This document shows, piece after piece, positions 46,801-54,640 of a stretch of DNA of 64,000 nucleotides. The first letter of the stretch is position 1; every line of letters begins with the position of its first letter. Origin of the DNA: Pomphorhynchus laevis (Eukaryota; Acanthocephala; Palaeacanthocephala; Echinorhynchida; Pomphorhynchidae); assembly GCA_012934845.2 (NCBI GenBank), contig WNNJ02000654.1, forward strand, positions 124,001 to 188,000, in the 5' to 3' direction. The notes under the pieces were generated by a model. The model worked only from the letters and a program-made list of their open reading frames with translations. It was not told where the DNA came from and ran no database searches. The position numbers were made by a program, and so were the translations under genes.

Positions 46801-47941
46801 AGAAGCACCAGTGCTTTTAAGAATAATATTACAATTGAAGTATATTTTCAAAAGCTCAACAGACGTATCAGAATAAGAATTAGAGGTCATAAGAATTAGA
46901 ACTGATTTTGGACGATCTTCACGAAATTCGTCTTGGAGTGAACTCCGACTACGATTGAATTCACTATACCATCGATAAACACTGGTCCTTGATGGAGCTT
47001 CATCGTCAAAAGTTGAATTAAGTTCATTCATGCACTGCTGCTGAGTTAATCCACGTCGAAAGTTGTAAAAAATAATCGCACGAAAATGTTCACGATTTAA
47101 TTCCATTCTTGGGGGCAGATGAATCTTTTAATTTACTGTAAACAACACAAATAGCGCTCGTATGCTAAAACGTTCTGAGTATGTATAACCTCAAAAACTT
47201 CTAACTTTACGATAGAGCTGTCAGTTGACAGATTGCAACATCAGGGTTGCCAAATCCCGAATTATAAAAGGCAACCCTCGTATACGAGGCATTATATGTT
47301 AAAATAAAGATAAAAATTTATATCATAAAGTAATTTCGATGACTAAAGAATTTATTTTCTGCTTCATTCGAAATATCTATAATTAAAATAAAGATTATTT
47401 AAAATTTTGAACGTTGTTTCATTGTTTTTATTGTCTAAATTCAACTTTAGGTTAGAATATTTAGTTTCTATAGCGAGGAGTCATTTTCAAATATCAGCAA
47501 CGCAATCGAAATGTGGAAATTTTATTAATAAGCAGAGATTGCTGGCTACAAAAATGATTCACATAAGAATGCTATCTGAAGCTGATTATGAAGTTCCAAA
47601 TGCTTAAATGCTTAATTTATTCATATAATTTTCTCTTATTAGTTCAGTTTACATGTACATATTAGTACATATTTTACTTTTTTGGCCAAATTAATTAAAG
47701 CTAATTTACAGTATTAGCTTCAGTAAATTTATATTTTATAATTTATATTTTATAATTTAGTGACCGAGTACGTACCGCTTTGAATGTTCTTGGCGACTGC
47801 TTGTGCTGCGTGGTGTTACAGAAAGTATTACAAGAAGATCTTAGAAGATTGGATGAATCTAATTTTGGAAAGGAGGAACTATCAGAATCAAGTGATACAG
47901 TTTTTACAATACCAGACGAAATAGCTAATCCAATTTTGTAG
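31401..47941 (+). CDS. Excitatory amino-acid transporter-like protein (SLC1 family), eight exons
   Basis: I joined eight exons with GT-AG introns and consistent phases: 31401-31888, 33081-33123, 34053-34107, 37683-37869, 44462-44695, 44745-44939, 44987-45121 and 47761-47941. They sum to 1518 bases, or 505 residues plus TAG, a normal length for animal EAATs. The protein follows the SLC1 order: N-terminal helices with [20 protein letters not shown], a loop after [36 protein letters not shown], hairpin 1 (TASSGATLG), TM7, hairpin 2 (SAGIPQG) and TM8 [12 protein letters not shown]. EAATs import acidic amino acids across the plasma membrane, driven by sodium. TM8 keeps the Arg and Asp that bind the acidic substrate. 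TM7 has HMDGT where the family has NMDGT. Introns 3, 4 and 7 are loaded with mobile elements. Confidence 0.9.
32510..32562. repeat. Perfect 53-bp palindrome in transporter intron 1
   Basis: Two exactly complementary 26-base arms (GAGCTTTCGACCACCAAGGC plus CATTAT) flank a single central C. It is markedly GC-richer than the surrounding intron. As RNA it would form a near-continuous hairpin. Confidence 0.85.
33081..33123 (+). CDS. SLC1 transporter exon 2 (43 bp)
   Basis: Begins after TATATTTTAG. It completes an Arg codon and encodes [14 protein letters not shown], the conserved stretch before the large extracellular loop (family pattern RNMFPxNLVxACFxQ). Donor GTATGC. Confidence 0.85.
34053..34107 (+). 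CDS. SLC1 transporter exon 3 (55 bp, extracellular loop)
   Basis: Lies between TATAATTTAG and GTAAGT. It encodes [18 protein letters not shown], with a possible N-glycosylation site NDT. The phase joins exons 2 and 4 exactly. The sequence is not conserved in the family, as expected for this loop, so the exon rests on splice sites and phase. Confidence 0.65.
34225..34452 (-). other. GC-richer antisense open frame in intron 3, unassigned
   Basis: A 79-codon frame ([20 protein letters not shown]...) lies in a block much less AT-rich than the intron around it. I see no splice partners and no family. It may be leftover mobile-element sequence, since an RLE-type LINE starts about 430 bases downstream. 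Confidence 0.2.
35156..36487 (+). pseudogene. Reverse transcriptase domain of the RLE-type LINE
   Basis: 443 codons open in one frame (no ATG is needed, because it is internal to the element's ORF). It contains the full palm: [20 protein letters not shown] upstream, motif [11 protein letters not shown], motif [13 protein letters not shown], motif C YLDD, and [11 protein letters not shown]. The thumb and a following conserved segment ([12 protein letters not shown]) are kept. In-frame disruptions lie just before and just after. The catalytic core looks undamaged, so this copy is relatively young. Confidence 0.85.
36608..37300 (+). pseudogene. C-terminal zinc-finger and restriction-like nuclease domain of the RLE-type LINE
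   Basis: About 230 codons: the helical start [17 protein letters not shown], then [13 protein letters not shown], a Cys-Cys-His-Cys cluster, and [20 protein letters not shown]. The nuclease core follows ([25 protein letters not shown]), with a C-terminal helix region [18 protein letters not shown]. In the R2-like group this nuclease nicks the target so that the DNA end primes reverse transcription. The second acidic motif reads WDHN where relatives often have WDVT. Confidence 0.75.
37683..37869 (+). CDS. SLC1 transporter exon 4
   Basis: Encodes [20 protein letters not shown] and [20 protein letters not shown], then a helix ending VMVKIIIW. The family pattern is RDGMNxLGxxxFSxxFG. Acceptor GAATTTAG, donor GTGAGT, with the Trp codon split across intron 4. 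Confidence 0.9.
38113..38166 (+). repeat. Short tandem repeat with hairpin
   Basis: CCAGCTTTTGC is followed by GCAAAAGCTGG, TTCAAAAGCTGG and TTCAAAAGCTGG: an inverted repeat next to a short tandem run. Lies in intron 4 of the transporter gene. Confidence 0.5.
39397..39444 (+). ncRNA. Penelope-type hammerhead-like motif, copy a
   Basis: CTGAAGA core (position 7 is free in hammerheads), a decayed stem II (GATTGC/TCTATC), GAAA, TACT, then GTAATTTT, which pairs partly with TAATTTGC upstream. Degenerate relative of the motif at 39752. Confidence 0.4.
39752..39799 (+). ncRNA. Penelope-type minimal hammerhead ribozyme motif, best copy
   Basis: Stem I AAATTTAC pairs with GTAGATTT (8 bp, one wobble). 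Core CTGATGA is followed by one unpaired T, stem II GATAGC-AGGA-GCTATC (6 perfect bp), GAAA, then TATT. With no loop in helix III, the self-complementary AUAU could only pair between two RNAs, as described for dimer-dependent type I hammerheads of Penelope-like elements. The cleavage triplet would be AUU. It lies 1.4 kb upstream of the GIY-YIG fragment in the same orientation. Confidence 0.5.
40140..40440. repeat. AT microsatellite and 19-bp tandem repeat
   Basis: TATAATA-type low-complexity sequence ending in about five copies of a 19-base unit (ACTATATAATACTATTAAT) at 40350-40440. Confidence 0.85.
40441..40705 (+). repeat. Local repeat family R, copy in intron 4
   Basis: Starts AAATCAGCTAACTGAGTCTA. 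It contains ATAACAGACGTTGTATCAGA and GAGGTCATCAGGAGGAACTG and ends with a hairpin in which TATCAGG pairs with CCTGATA across CTTCGGCC. Nearly identical to 45785-46060. No coding frame. The ends do not match a known transposon signature that I can identify. Confidence 0.7.
40706..40862. repeat. AT microsatellite
   Basis: Low-complexity TATTATAATAATATA-type sequence between repeat family R and the Penelope-like remnant. Confidence 0.85.
40886..41010 (-). repeat. Terminal-repeat-like block left of the Penelope-like fragment
   Basis: About 100 bases (GTTTAAACATCGATATGAAT ... CGACTATTGCAATAGTC) recur in the same orientation at 41943-42050 and inverted at 42055-42165. On the minus strand the palindrome GACTATTGCAATAGTC is followed directly by GAAA, as stem II is in a hammerhead, but the CUGANGA core is not intact (CTTAAAAAG, or CTTGAAAAAG in the second copy). 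Confidence 0.6.
41206..41664 (+). pseudogene. Penelope-like element GIY-YIG endonuclease fragment
   Basis: An open frame of about 150 codons has [40 protein letters not shown] and [13 protein letters not shown]. This is the C-terminal GIY-YIG endonuclease of Penelope-like retroelements, including the family's CxxC between the two motifs ([15 protein letters not shown]) and the R-I-x-x-H block. The reverse transcriptase that should precede it is absent. The upstream part ([20 protein letters not shown]) corresponds to the linker. It is bracketed by the direct repeats at 40886 and 41943 and by hammerhead-like motifs further out, all inside intron 4 of the transporter gene. Confidence 0.75.
41943..42165. 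repeat. Direct and inverted terminal-repeat-like blocks right of the Penelope-like fragment
   Basis: 41943-42050 repeats 40886-41000 in direct orientation. 42055-42165 repeats it inverted (CACTTGAAAAGGACTATATT ... GATGTTTAAACG), so the two form a large hairpin. Direct repeats plus an adjoining inverted, truncated copy are a known organisation of Penelope-like elements. Confidence 0.6.
42150..42475. repeat. AT microsatellite
   Basis: Low-complexity TATTATAATATA-type sequence with several diverged ATATATTTACTATATACATT repeats. Confidence 0.8.
42768..42815 (+). ncRNA. Penelope-type hammerhead-like motif, decayed copy c
   Basis: TTTGAAGATAATAGCAGGAG followed by CTTTTGGAATATTGTAAACT. It aligns with the motif at 39752, but the core C and the GAAA are altered. 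Confidence 0.35.
42918..42965 (+). ncRNA. Penelope-type hammerhead-like motif, copy d
   Basis: CTGAAGA core, one unpaired T, stem II GATATC/GCGATC (weakened), GAAA, TATT, then GTAAATTT, facing AAATTTC upstream (ancestral AAATTTAC would pair perfectly). Core and GAAA are intact. Confidence 0.42.
43135..43182 (+). ncRNA. Penelope-type hammerhead-like motif, decayed copy e
   Basis: CTGTAGATGGTAGCAGGAGC followed by TATTTAAATGTTGTAATTTT. The hairpin GGTAGC-AGGA-GCTATT is retained with a mismatch. The core A and the GAAA are lost. Confidence 0.35.
44462..44695 (+). CDS. SLC1 transporter exon 5
   Basis: Encodes [20 protein letters not shown], a helix [39 protein letters not shown] and the start of hairpin 1 (ATAS). 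SPIGI and the (R)KNPF-like loop are family landmarks. Acceptor CCCAAAG, donor GTAAAC. Confidence 0.92.
44745..44939 (+). CDS. SLC1 transporter exon 6 (hairpin 1 end and TM7)
   Basis: Encodes [40 protein letters not shown] and [20 protein letters not shown]. The sodium/substrate motif NMDGT of TM7 is HMDGT here. The preceding exon 5 is separated by a 49-bp intron. Confidence 0.92.
44987..45121 (+). CDS. SLC1 transporter exon 7 (hairpin 2)
   Basis: Encodes [20 protein letters not shown] and [20 protein letters not shown], ending TDWL plus two bases of the next Leu. Hairpin 2 is the extracellular gate (family SxGAAxIPxAG). The intron before it is only 47 bp. Confidence 0.92.
45521..45780 (-). 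mobile_element. mariner transposase, middle fragment
   Basis: The minus strand reads [40 protein letters not shown] and [20 protein letters not shown]. This is the second helix-turn-helix and linker of mariner transposases (WVPHxL-type motif), with one in-frame stop and a frame change at its end. It continues the N-terminal piece at 46895-47106, from which it is separated by about 1.1 kb of inserted repeats. The DDD catalytic domain is missing. Confidence 0.8.
45785..46060 (+). repeat. Local repeat family R, copy in intron 7
   Basis: Almost identical to 40441-40700, ending with the same TATCAGG/CCTGATA hairpin. It sits exactly where the mariner fragment breaks off. Confidence 0.72.
46460..46775 (+). 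repeat. Local repeat family R, longest copy
   Basis: Same start and middle as the other copies, but it continues past the hairpin point into CTCCTCTACCCAACATAGCA and GCGGGGCCAAATACATGCTA, a 3' end also seen in the antisense copy at 25395. A further scrap (CAGACGTATCAGAATAAGAA) lies at 46860-46890. Confidence 0.7.
46895..47287 (-). mobile_element. mariner element, 5' end and N-terminal transposase
   Basis: The minus strand starts near 47287 with TACGAGGGTTGCC, a mariner-like terminus, followed by a 5' UTR. From ATG 47106 the transposase reads [40 protein letters not shown] and [20 protein letters not shown]. This is the first helix-turn-helix (Mos1-type) and AT-hook-like region, ending at EDRPKS near 46895. 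The next residues (VPKNIDAV) are found at 45780, so later repeats split the element. Confidence 0.82.
47761..47941 (+). CDS. SLC1 transporter exon 8 (TM8 and C-terminus)
   Basis: Begins after TATAATTTAG. It encodes [20 protein letters not shown] and then a hydrophilic tail [20 protein letters not shown] ending ANPIL and TAG. The DRxRTxxNVxGD motif holds the acidic-amino-acid-binding Asp and Arg. After it the family's SxGAGI is replaced by CLCCVV. Confidence 0.9.
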
Positions 47942-48762
47942 CCGTGTATATACAAATAACTAATGATTTTAAAACAGATAAAATTTCTTTTTATCTTTCA
48001 AAAAGCTATCAAGCACTTAATCTATTAGTTAATGATTAAAAATGATTAATTAAATAATTAATTAATAATGATTAATTATTAATTAATCTTTATTAAGTAA
48101 ATACTTTTTCACAGCGGATATTATCGTATATACACAAAACAGAAATAAAACTTTTGTTGAAATTGTAAACATCTGCTTGAATTTTTATATTTTAATTTAT
48201 CTATGCTATTGTATTTGAGTCTTCTTTATTGCCTTCTTCGTCATGTTTCTATCAGACAAAACAAAGTTTTTGTAGATGATAAAGTGCTCTATTTTACTAT
48301 AAAACAATACAGTAGACAAAAATGAATCTTCTTATTCTTCGCCTTTTCCTGGCAGGCCAGGGTCGGCGGGCCAGGGTCGGCGGAAGTAGACAAAAATGAA
48401 TCCCGATATATTTATAAAAAATGTTTAGTTCTCTATTTTTGCAATACTTTAAATTTTGCTCCACTAAAGCTGTTTTTTCTCCACGTGCTGTTTCTTCCGT
48501 GTTTGACAAAATGCGATTGATTTTAAGTACTTAATATATTCTTAAAAGATAAGATCTTACTATATCTTAACTTTAGATAGCTACATTTGATTGTTGTTTA
48601 ATAACATTTGATTTTAGTTAAATGAGAATTTGTTATTCTTGCTCGTTATTATTACCTCTATTCTTTCGTTTATTCGTATTACCTCATTTGATGTTACCAA
48701 ATGAGGTAAATATATTAACAAATTTAGGTAATATTTGTATTTTATATTATAACATTTTATTA
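47942..48762. other. Transporter 3' flank, no further gene
   Basis: AT-rich. An AATAAA-type signal (GAAATAAAAC) lies near 48141-48150. A short GC-rich tandem (GGCCAGGGTCGGCGG twice) lies at 48356-48385. Confidence 0.45.
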
Positions 48763-49722
48763 ATTTCTTAGTGGAAAATATCGTTTTAACAAGTACAAAA
48801 GAGTATCTCGTAAGAAATTCCATGAGTACTTAACACCTAGGATATGTGCATTTGGCAACACTACGTACCGTGGAGATTGTCTAATCCGAGCAAGATCTGC
48901 TAAAACAGATTTACTACACATTTTTGACGCCCAGAATCTATATTCAGGTGTATTTCTAAAACTACATGATCTGAAGAATAAGTGGGATTACCACTGATTT
49001 AGTGTATCTCAGTGTATCTCAGTTATTATATCACTTCGCATAGAAAGACAAGTCAAGGATGGCGCTCGACAAAGAAGAATATTTAGTGGAAGAAAAAAAT
49101 ATGCTGTTTAAGAAACAGGTCATTTATGCAGTTGAGTAAATTAAAAGTTCCCATATCTGATCCTATTGCTGTGTAACTATTCCAGACTACTCTTGCTATA
49201 TAAAAATCAGAGTCAGTGTACACTAAGGTTAAACAGCAGCAAATTATTTGCAGAAAGATCATTAAAGCGCGCTACAGTATTAATTTCATACCAGAATATC
49301 GAAAATTGATACTGTGTTCCGGAAATTATAGCAGCAAAATATACATACAAGATGAACAACGTAAGCGGAGATTCTTTTGTTGAACAAAAAATGAAGGGGA
49401 GCTTCCCACTATTCCTAAAACTACAAACTTGGTCATTATTAAACTAATGGTTCCGAATGAAAGAAATAACTTATTTAATGTTTTCTTACGGAATTTCTCA
49501 CTTCAATTCGAAAATAGAATTATATTTAATTCTACCAAATATTACGGGAATGAAATCAAGATCTCATTTTATACAGAAGACCTATCAAAGGCATACGTTT
49601 GTTATTTTCAAAATATCGAGAAAGGTACAATTGACTTCAAACCTATTCAGGCATCGTTGAAGATACACAATATGTCTACGTTTCTCTCAAGTGATGACAT
49701 AATCTCACTTGAAAAAATGTTC
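48763..49722 (+). mobile_element. LINE-A 5' half (5' UTR and start of ORF1), duplicated
   Basis: Matches 50387-51335. The last 690 bases (49022-49713 against 50641-51332) differ at only about seven positions, while the first 250 bases differ at roughly one in ten. ORF1 text includes NNLFNVFLRNFSLQFENRII and FKPIQASLKIHNMSTFLSSD. It is cut off at 49722 by a palindromic element. Missing the 3' end while keeping the 5' end is the reverse of ordinary LINE truncation, so duplication or rearrangement is likely. Confidence 0.8.
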
Positions 49723-49887
49723 ATAATTATTGGAGCTGGATTAAAGAAAAGAGAAATTATTTTTGATATTTTCGCTAACTACTGTTAGCATCTTCAGAAA
49801 ATTCTGAGTTTTTTGAAGATGCTAACAGAAGTTAGCGAAATATCAAGTATAATTTTCTCTTTTCTTTGATCCAGCTCCAATAATTAT
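49723..49887. mobile_element. Palindromic MITE or foldback element, 165 bp
   Basis: The outer ATAATTATTGGAGCTGG is exactly complementary to the right end. The arms continue through a TTAAAGAAAAGAGAAA-like block (with mismatches) and TTAGCATCTTC / GAAGATGCTAA near the centre, so almost the whole element folds on itself. No coding frame. No clear target duplication. Confidence 0.7.
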
Positions 49888-49914
49888 TTATCAATAATGA
49901 ATCAGTATCAACTA

Positions 49915-50320
49915 TTTAAAAACTATTAAGTTCACCAAGATTATTTGAATACGTGGAAGCAGAAACGTTTAATAGCGAGTTCCTAATTGGTCCGTCCGAG
50001 ATCAGTTTAAAACTAGTTGAACCTAAGCTAATTAATAAATGACAGAGTCCCTTCACAATTATACCCACTTTAGAACACGTACTCAGTATATTTACTAGTT
50101 GATAAATCAACGCATACACATACTCCAAGATCTTTATGGGCTGATACTATCTCTATTGGTGAATTATAATAATATATGCGGTCGTATTGTATTCCGCGAG
50201 TTATAGTCATCGCTTCACATTTTAGTGGGTTTTACATTAAGTCATTATAAATAGACCATCTTTTAATAGTGTTGACATCAAATTTAAGTGCCTGTACATG
50301 GCATGAGAGGGATATGCATT
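49915..50320 (-). mobile_element. LINE reverse-transcriptase tail fragment, antisense
   Basis: Near 50300-50110 the minus strand reads LKFDVNTIKRWSIYNDLM, NPLKCEAMTITRGIQYDR and EIVSAHKDLGV. This is the typical RT segment after YADD in Jockey/CR1-like LINEs (W...N.LKC..MT.SR...KDLGV). Its continuation (QLVNILSTCSKVGIIVKG) runs to about 49915. It lies between the two LINE-A 5' halves and is a different family. Confidence 0.65.
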
Positions 50321-50970
50321 ATCCCTCTCTCGGATTGCTCGTTTAACTTTACGATTAATCCAGCACAGTGTAGTTGATCTACTACAATTTCTTAATGGAG
50401 AATATCGTCTTAACAAGTACAGAAGAGTATCTCGTTAGAAATCCCACGAGTATTTAACACCTAGGATATGTGCATTTGGCAAAACTACGTACCGTAGAGA
50501 TTGTCTAATCCGAGCAAGATCTGCTTTAAACGGGTTTACTACGTGGTTGATCACATTTTTGTCGATCAGAATTTATATTTAGGTGTATTTCTAAAACTAC
50601 ATGATCTGAAGAACTAATGGGATTACCATGATGTGTCTCAGTTACTATATCACTTGGCATAGAAAGACAAGTCAAGGATGGCGCTCGACAAAGAAGAATA
50701 TTTAGTGGAAGAAAAAAATATGCTGTTTAAGAAACAGGTCATTTATGCAGTTGAGTAAATTAAAAGTTCCCATATCTGATCCTATTGCTGTGTAACTATT
50801 CCAGACTACTCTTGCTATATAAAAATCAGAGTCAGTGTACACTAAGGTTAAACAGCAGCAAATTATTTGCAGAAAGATCATTAAAGCGCGCTACAGTATT
50901 AATTTCATACCAGAATATCGAAAATTGATACTGTGTTCCGGAAATTATAGCATCAAAATATACATACAAG

Positions 50971-51689
50971 ATGAACAAGGTAAGCGGAGTTTCTTTTGTT
51001 GAACAAAAAATGAAGGGGAGCTTCCCACTATTCCTAAAACTACAAACTTGGTCATTATTAAACTAATGATTCCGAATGAAAGAAATAACTTATTTAATGT
51101 TTTCTTACGGAATTTCTCACTTCAATTCGAAAATAGAATTATATTTAATTCTACCAAATATTACGGGAATGAAATCAAGATCTCATTTTATACAGAAGAC
51201 CTATCAAAGGCATACGTTTGTTATTTTCAAAATATCGAGAAAGGTACAATTGACTTCAAACCTATTCAGGCATCGTTGAAGATACACAATATGTCTACGT
51301 TTCTCTCAAGTGATGACATAATCTCACTTGAAAAACTGTTCAACATATCTAAAATACACTTTATAAAAAATAAAAAAGATAATCATATTCCTATAGCCTT
51401 CGTTCATGCATCCTTGGAAGACGCGTCGCGGCATTCGCTTTCAAAGTTTAACCCATTTTTAGGACAATTTAATTTTTACATTACTGGATACCGAGTCATT
51501 GACTTACCCCTACTGCAGCACTTGCCATCAATGGGGCACTGGGCCAGCAAATGTATGAACCCACCAACTTGTGGAATATGCGGTTCCATCGACAATCACG
51601 AAAAATATCTGCTCAAAGCAAAGTGCTCCAACTGTAGTGGTGACCACCCAACGTGGTCCTGCAAATGCAGGGCATTCAAAGAATATTAA
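50971..51689 (+). pseudogene. LINE-A ORF1 protein (gag-like, zinc knuckles)
   Basis: The start ATG at 50971 gives MNKVSGVSFVEQK. A one-base shift at a run of six A (near 51005) is then needed to enter the long frame GELPTIPKTTNLVIIKLM. The same shift is present in the duplicate at 49.4 kb, so it predates the duplication. The protein continues with a conserved core (NIEKGTIDFKPIQASLKIHN, IPIAFVHASLEDASRHS) and C-terminal zinc knuckles (MGHWASKCMNPPTCGICG, CSNCSGDHPTWSCKC). ORF1 would coat the element RNA. Confidence 0.8.
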
Positions 51690-52148
51690 TCGAGGCACAG
51701 GGTAAATACAGGCAACGACTTAACTTTTGCTAGAGCTATAAAACAGACGATAATTGATACTAACTCTGACACTAAGTCCAACGACAAAGATATGACATAC
51801 TACATTGACTGCAGATTAAAAGCAGCAATGTATCAAGTCGAAGGTATGATTAGTGAATCATTGAGAAATCAGTTACAACATTTAAACCTACCTACCGCAG
51901 CAAAGACTAATAACAAGAGGAAACCATCAAATAAGAGGACTGGTACATTTCAAACAGTCGCATCTTTAAAACAAGCCAAAAGAGACCAGAATAACTAGAC
52001 TGTGGCCAACCTCGGATCTACTATGGGAGATGATGATATGCCCGGTGAGCAAGTGCCTTACCCTAGTCAGGCTGGGGGTGTGAAGGGAAACCTTCTCACT
52101 CCTGGTTCGGACTGAGAGGATGCATCTCACTCCAGCTAAATCAATACA

Positions 52149-52715
52149 GTGCAAAGTAATCAAGAACCATTTTCACTAAATATCCTTCAGTGGAATCCGG
52201 GAGGTACTTCTGCCCTTAGCCTTTTATCTGGTAGAGATGCAGATGTTATAGTCCTTCAGGAGACGCGGTCTATCCGGCTCCCTCAGGACATTACTCGATT
52301 TATCCCTAAGCACATCTATGCCCACTATACTCCGTACATAACCCCACCTTACTCCTGTTCTTATCAAGGTCTTTTAACCCTAGTTAAATGCTCCTTAAGA
52401 TCGTCTCTCCTGTTGAACTACTCTTGTTCAGCCCTTTCTTGTTTAGCTATATCACTTTGTAAAAAAGGTAAACGCATCAGTATAGCCAATATCTACATCC
52501 GTCCAGGTGAGATTCACAAGTACCGTGACCTCCTGGATCGTATTTTAGGTAGTGGCTATGACATGTTACTTGGTGATTTCAACGACAGAACTGGTCGTTG
52601 GATTAATGCAGCACTTCGCAGAGCCAGGAATGACTATCTTATTCACAAACCACTATCCCCCACCTTTTATTGCTCAAAAACAAATTATCTCCTCGACATA
52701 TTATTGCTTTCATAA
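52149..52715 (+). pseudogene. LINE-A ORF2 endonuclease domain
   Basis: Exonuclease-endonuclease-phosphatase fold: LNILQWNPGGTSALSLL (first conserved Asn), DVIVLQETRSIRLPQD (catalytic Glu), RISIANIYIRPGEIHKYRD, and YDMLLGDFNDRTGRWINAAL (Asp/Asn pair), then YLLDILLLS. The final SDH box is not visible because the frame breaks. This domain nicks target DNA in the family. Confidence 0.85.
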
Positions 52716-53140
52716 GATGTGGTTGTTGAAACCATTTGTACTGAGCAGTTGCGCCAACAACAGGCCACCTCTCATGACCTAATTCGTTGGCGGATAGAGG
52801 AAGATACGTCGCTTAGAAGAAGGTTTCACCTTGATCCCATCAGCGTGGCTTTTTTCAGGCAGCTATCCAACTCTTCTCCTGGATTGGTAATGAGAGTTTG
52901 ACCGAATTTAATTCCTACCTATCATCTCAAGCTACCGCGTTACTTTCGACTACCTATAAAGGTCGTATTTACAATCCCACTCTAACAAAACTCAAGATCC
53001 TAACTAAAATGCTTGACCTTCCCAATATCTCTGTTTCCGCCAGACAGACGCTCGAATGAATACTGGAGCTCTAGATATAGGTTCCAGCTGAGCAGAGATA
53101 AGGCGAGCCTTGCTTACCTTAATCCTTCTCAGTCTTACTT

Positions 53141-54175
53141 TTGAAGACACTTAAGAAAGAGAAATTTGTCTGCTGGAAGGATAGGGCTGTGGTTTGGATT
53201 GGGAGCATTGGGCTTGACAGAGTATTGGAAGAGTCACTATCCCTACATAACTATGGAGCCACTCAATCTCTCCAACCAATCCCGTCTTGGGGTGGCTTCA
53301 GGAGTAGGGACTTATATGTTACAAATATCCTAAACTCTTGGGGTCCACTTCCGGGCACCTCCAAATTCGTCGCTCCACTATCTTCTCGGGTCTGTCAGCT
53401 TTTGACAGCCAATCAGAGAAGAGAAGTGACCGTCACAATGCTTTTAGCCTCACCATCTGATGTAGCCGGCATCAATATTAGTCGCAGAATTTTTTTACCT
53501 AAACGTAATCCGGTCTCATGTCCTTAAGATCTGCGACCCATTTCGATTCAAAACTTCCTAATCTCCATTTACGAAACAGCGCTTGCGCGTAAAATCCGCG
53601 ACCATCTAAGTAGGCGAAATTTAATCCCACCAGGTTTTCATGGGTACGTAAAAATCGCTCGGTCCATTCAGCAATAGGTGAAGTGCATCAGTTTTGTCAA
53701 GATAACAGCCATCAGCTAGCTGTAGCTGTCTTTGATTTTTCTGCTGCATTTAACCGCATTTCCATTCCTTTTTTTATCTCTTCTCTCAGGTCCTTTGGGT
53801 TGCCCGCGAGAATTGTTAACAGGTGAAAATATTGTTGTATACCAAGCCATTCTTCTATGAAGACGACCCTGATGCATGTCAGTTCTACCCTATTACGGGT
53901 GTGCCTCAAGGATCCCCATTTTCTCCAATCTTGTATCTTGCTCCCTGTATTAAACTTTACAAAAACATTAAACGCGACCAACATCTAGTGGTATACGCTG
54001 ATTATACCACAGCCCTGTTCTCTGGACGCAGGCACAAAGATGTAATCTTTGACATCAGACGTTTCTCTTTAAGATTAAAAGATCAATTACCCATATCCAA
54101 TCTTATTTTAAACTCCTCCAAATCGCAGGTGGTTGTCTTTCATGGCGCTCCTGCGACAAAGAAAAATAAATAAAG
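53141..54175 (+). pseudogene. LINE-A ORF2 linker and reverse transcriptase
   Basis: The linker (GLDRVLEESLSLHNYGATQS) is followed by RT text in changing frames: LLASPSDVAGINISRRIFLP, AVAVFDFSAAFNRISIP-like motif A, GVPQGSPFSPILYLAPC (motif B), HLVVYADYTTALFSGRRHKD (motif C, second Asp replaced by Tyr) and LILNSSKSQVVVFHG. It is clearly inactive. Confidence 0.8.
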
Positions 54176-54640
54176 AGACTAGCACTCTCAGCTCTTTCCA
54201 TATTGACTAATCAACCACTCCCTGCCTTCACAAGTCGAGTAAAATACCTGGGGTTCACTATTACGGTGAACTGGTCAGCGAAAGCTGACTGGATAGACTC
54301 AAACGTATTCTGAAGAGAGCTAGGTGGGCCCTGAAATGGGCTCAGCATCTGTCATTGAATTGGAAAACTCAAGTGCGCCTCTGGGGTACTTGGTCTATCT
54401 CGGGATTAGTCTTATTTTCAAGAGGACGTCCCCCAGAGCAAAGACTAAGGTTTCTCAAGCTCCTCATCTCGCGATTACCGAGCATAGTCCGCCTCGATTG
54501 GATTCTTCGGAGGGTGGGGGTTGAGACCCCGGGTGGTTTAATCGGAGAGCGGCGTTTTGGATTGGCTGGATGGGCTTAGATCCCTGTGGACCTGAGGCCG
54601 TGAAGACATTAGAAGATTAAAATAACATCGTTTCTGAATT

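Larger units (their letters stand above)
50387..54640 (+). mobile_element. LINE-A, fullest copy (5' UTR, ORF1, endonuclease, RT)
   Basis: About 4.2 kb with all parts in order: 5' UTR, ORF1 (50971-51689), ORF2 endonuclease (from about 52149), pre-RT linker (53090-53430), reverse transcriptase (about 53400-54175), and a short C-terminal region and 3' UTR to about 54640. No RNase H domain. It belongs to the I/Jockey group of endonuclease-type LINEs by domain order and gag-like ORF1, though I cannot fix the clade. ORF2 is broken by several stops and frame changes. Its RT active site reads VVYADYTTALF instead of YADD. Confidence 0.85.

Noticed and set aside
47407-47607. Open frame in transporter intron 7 as an extra exon
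   Set aside because: Exon 7 joins exon 8 in phase and in family order (TDWLL then DRVRT), leaving no room for extra residues. The frame has no SLC1 similarity.
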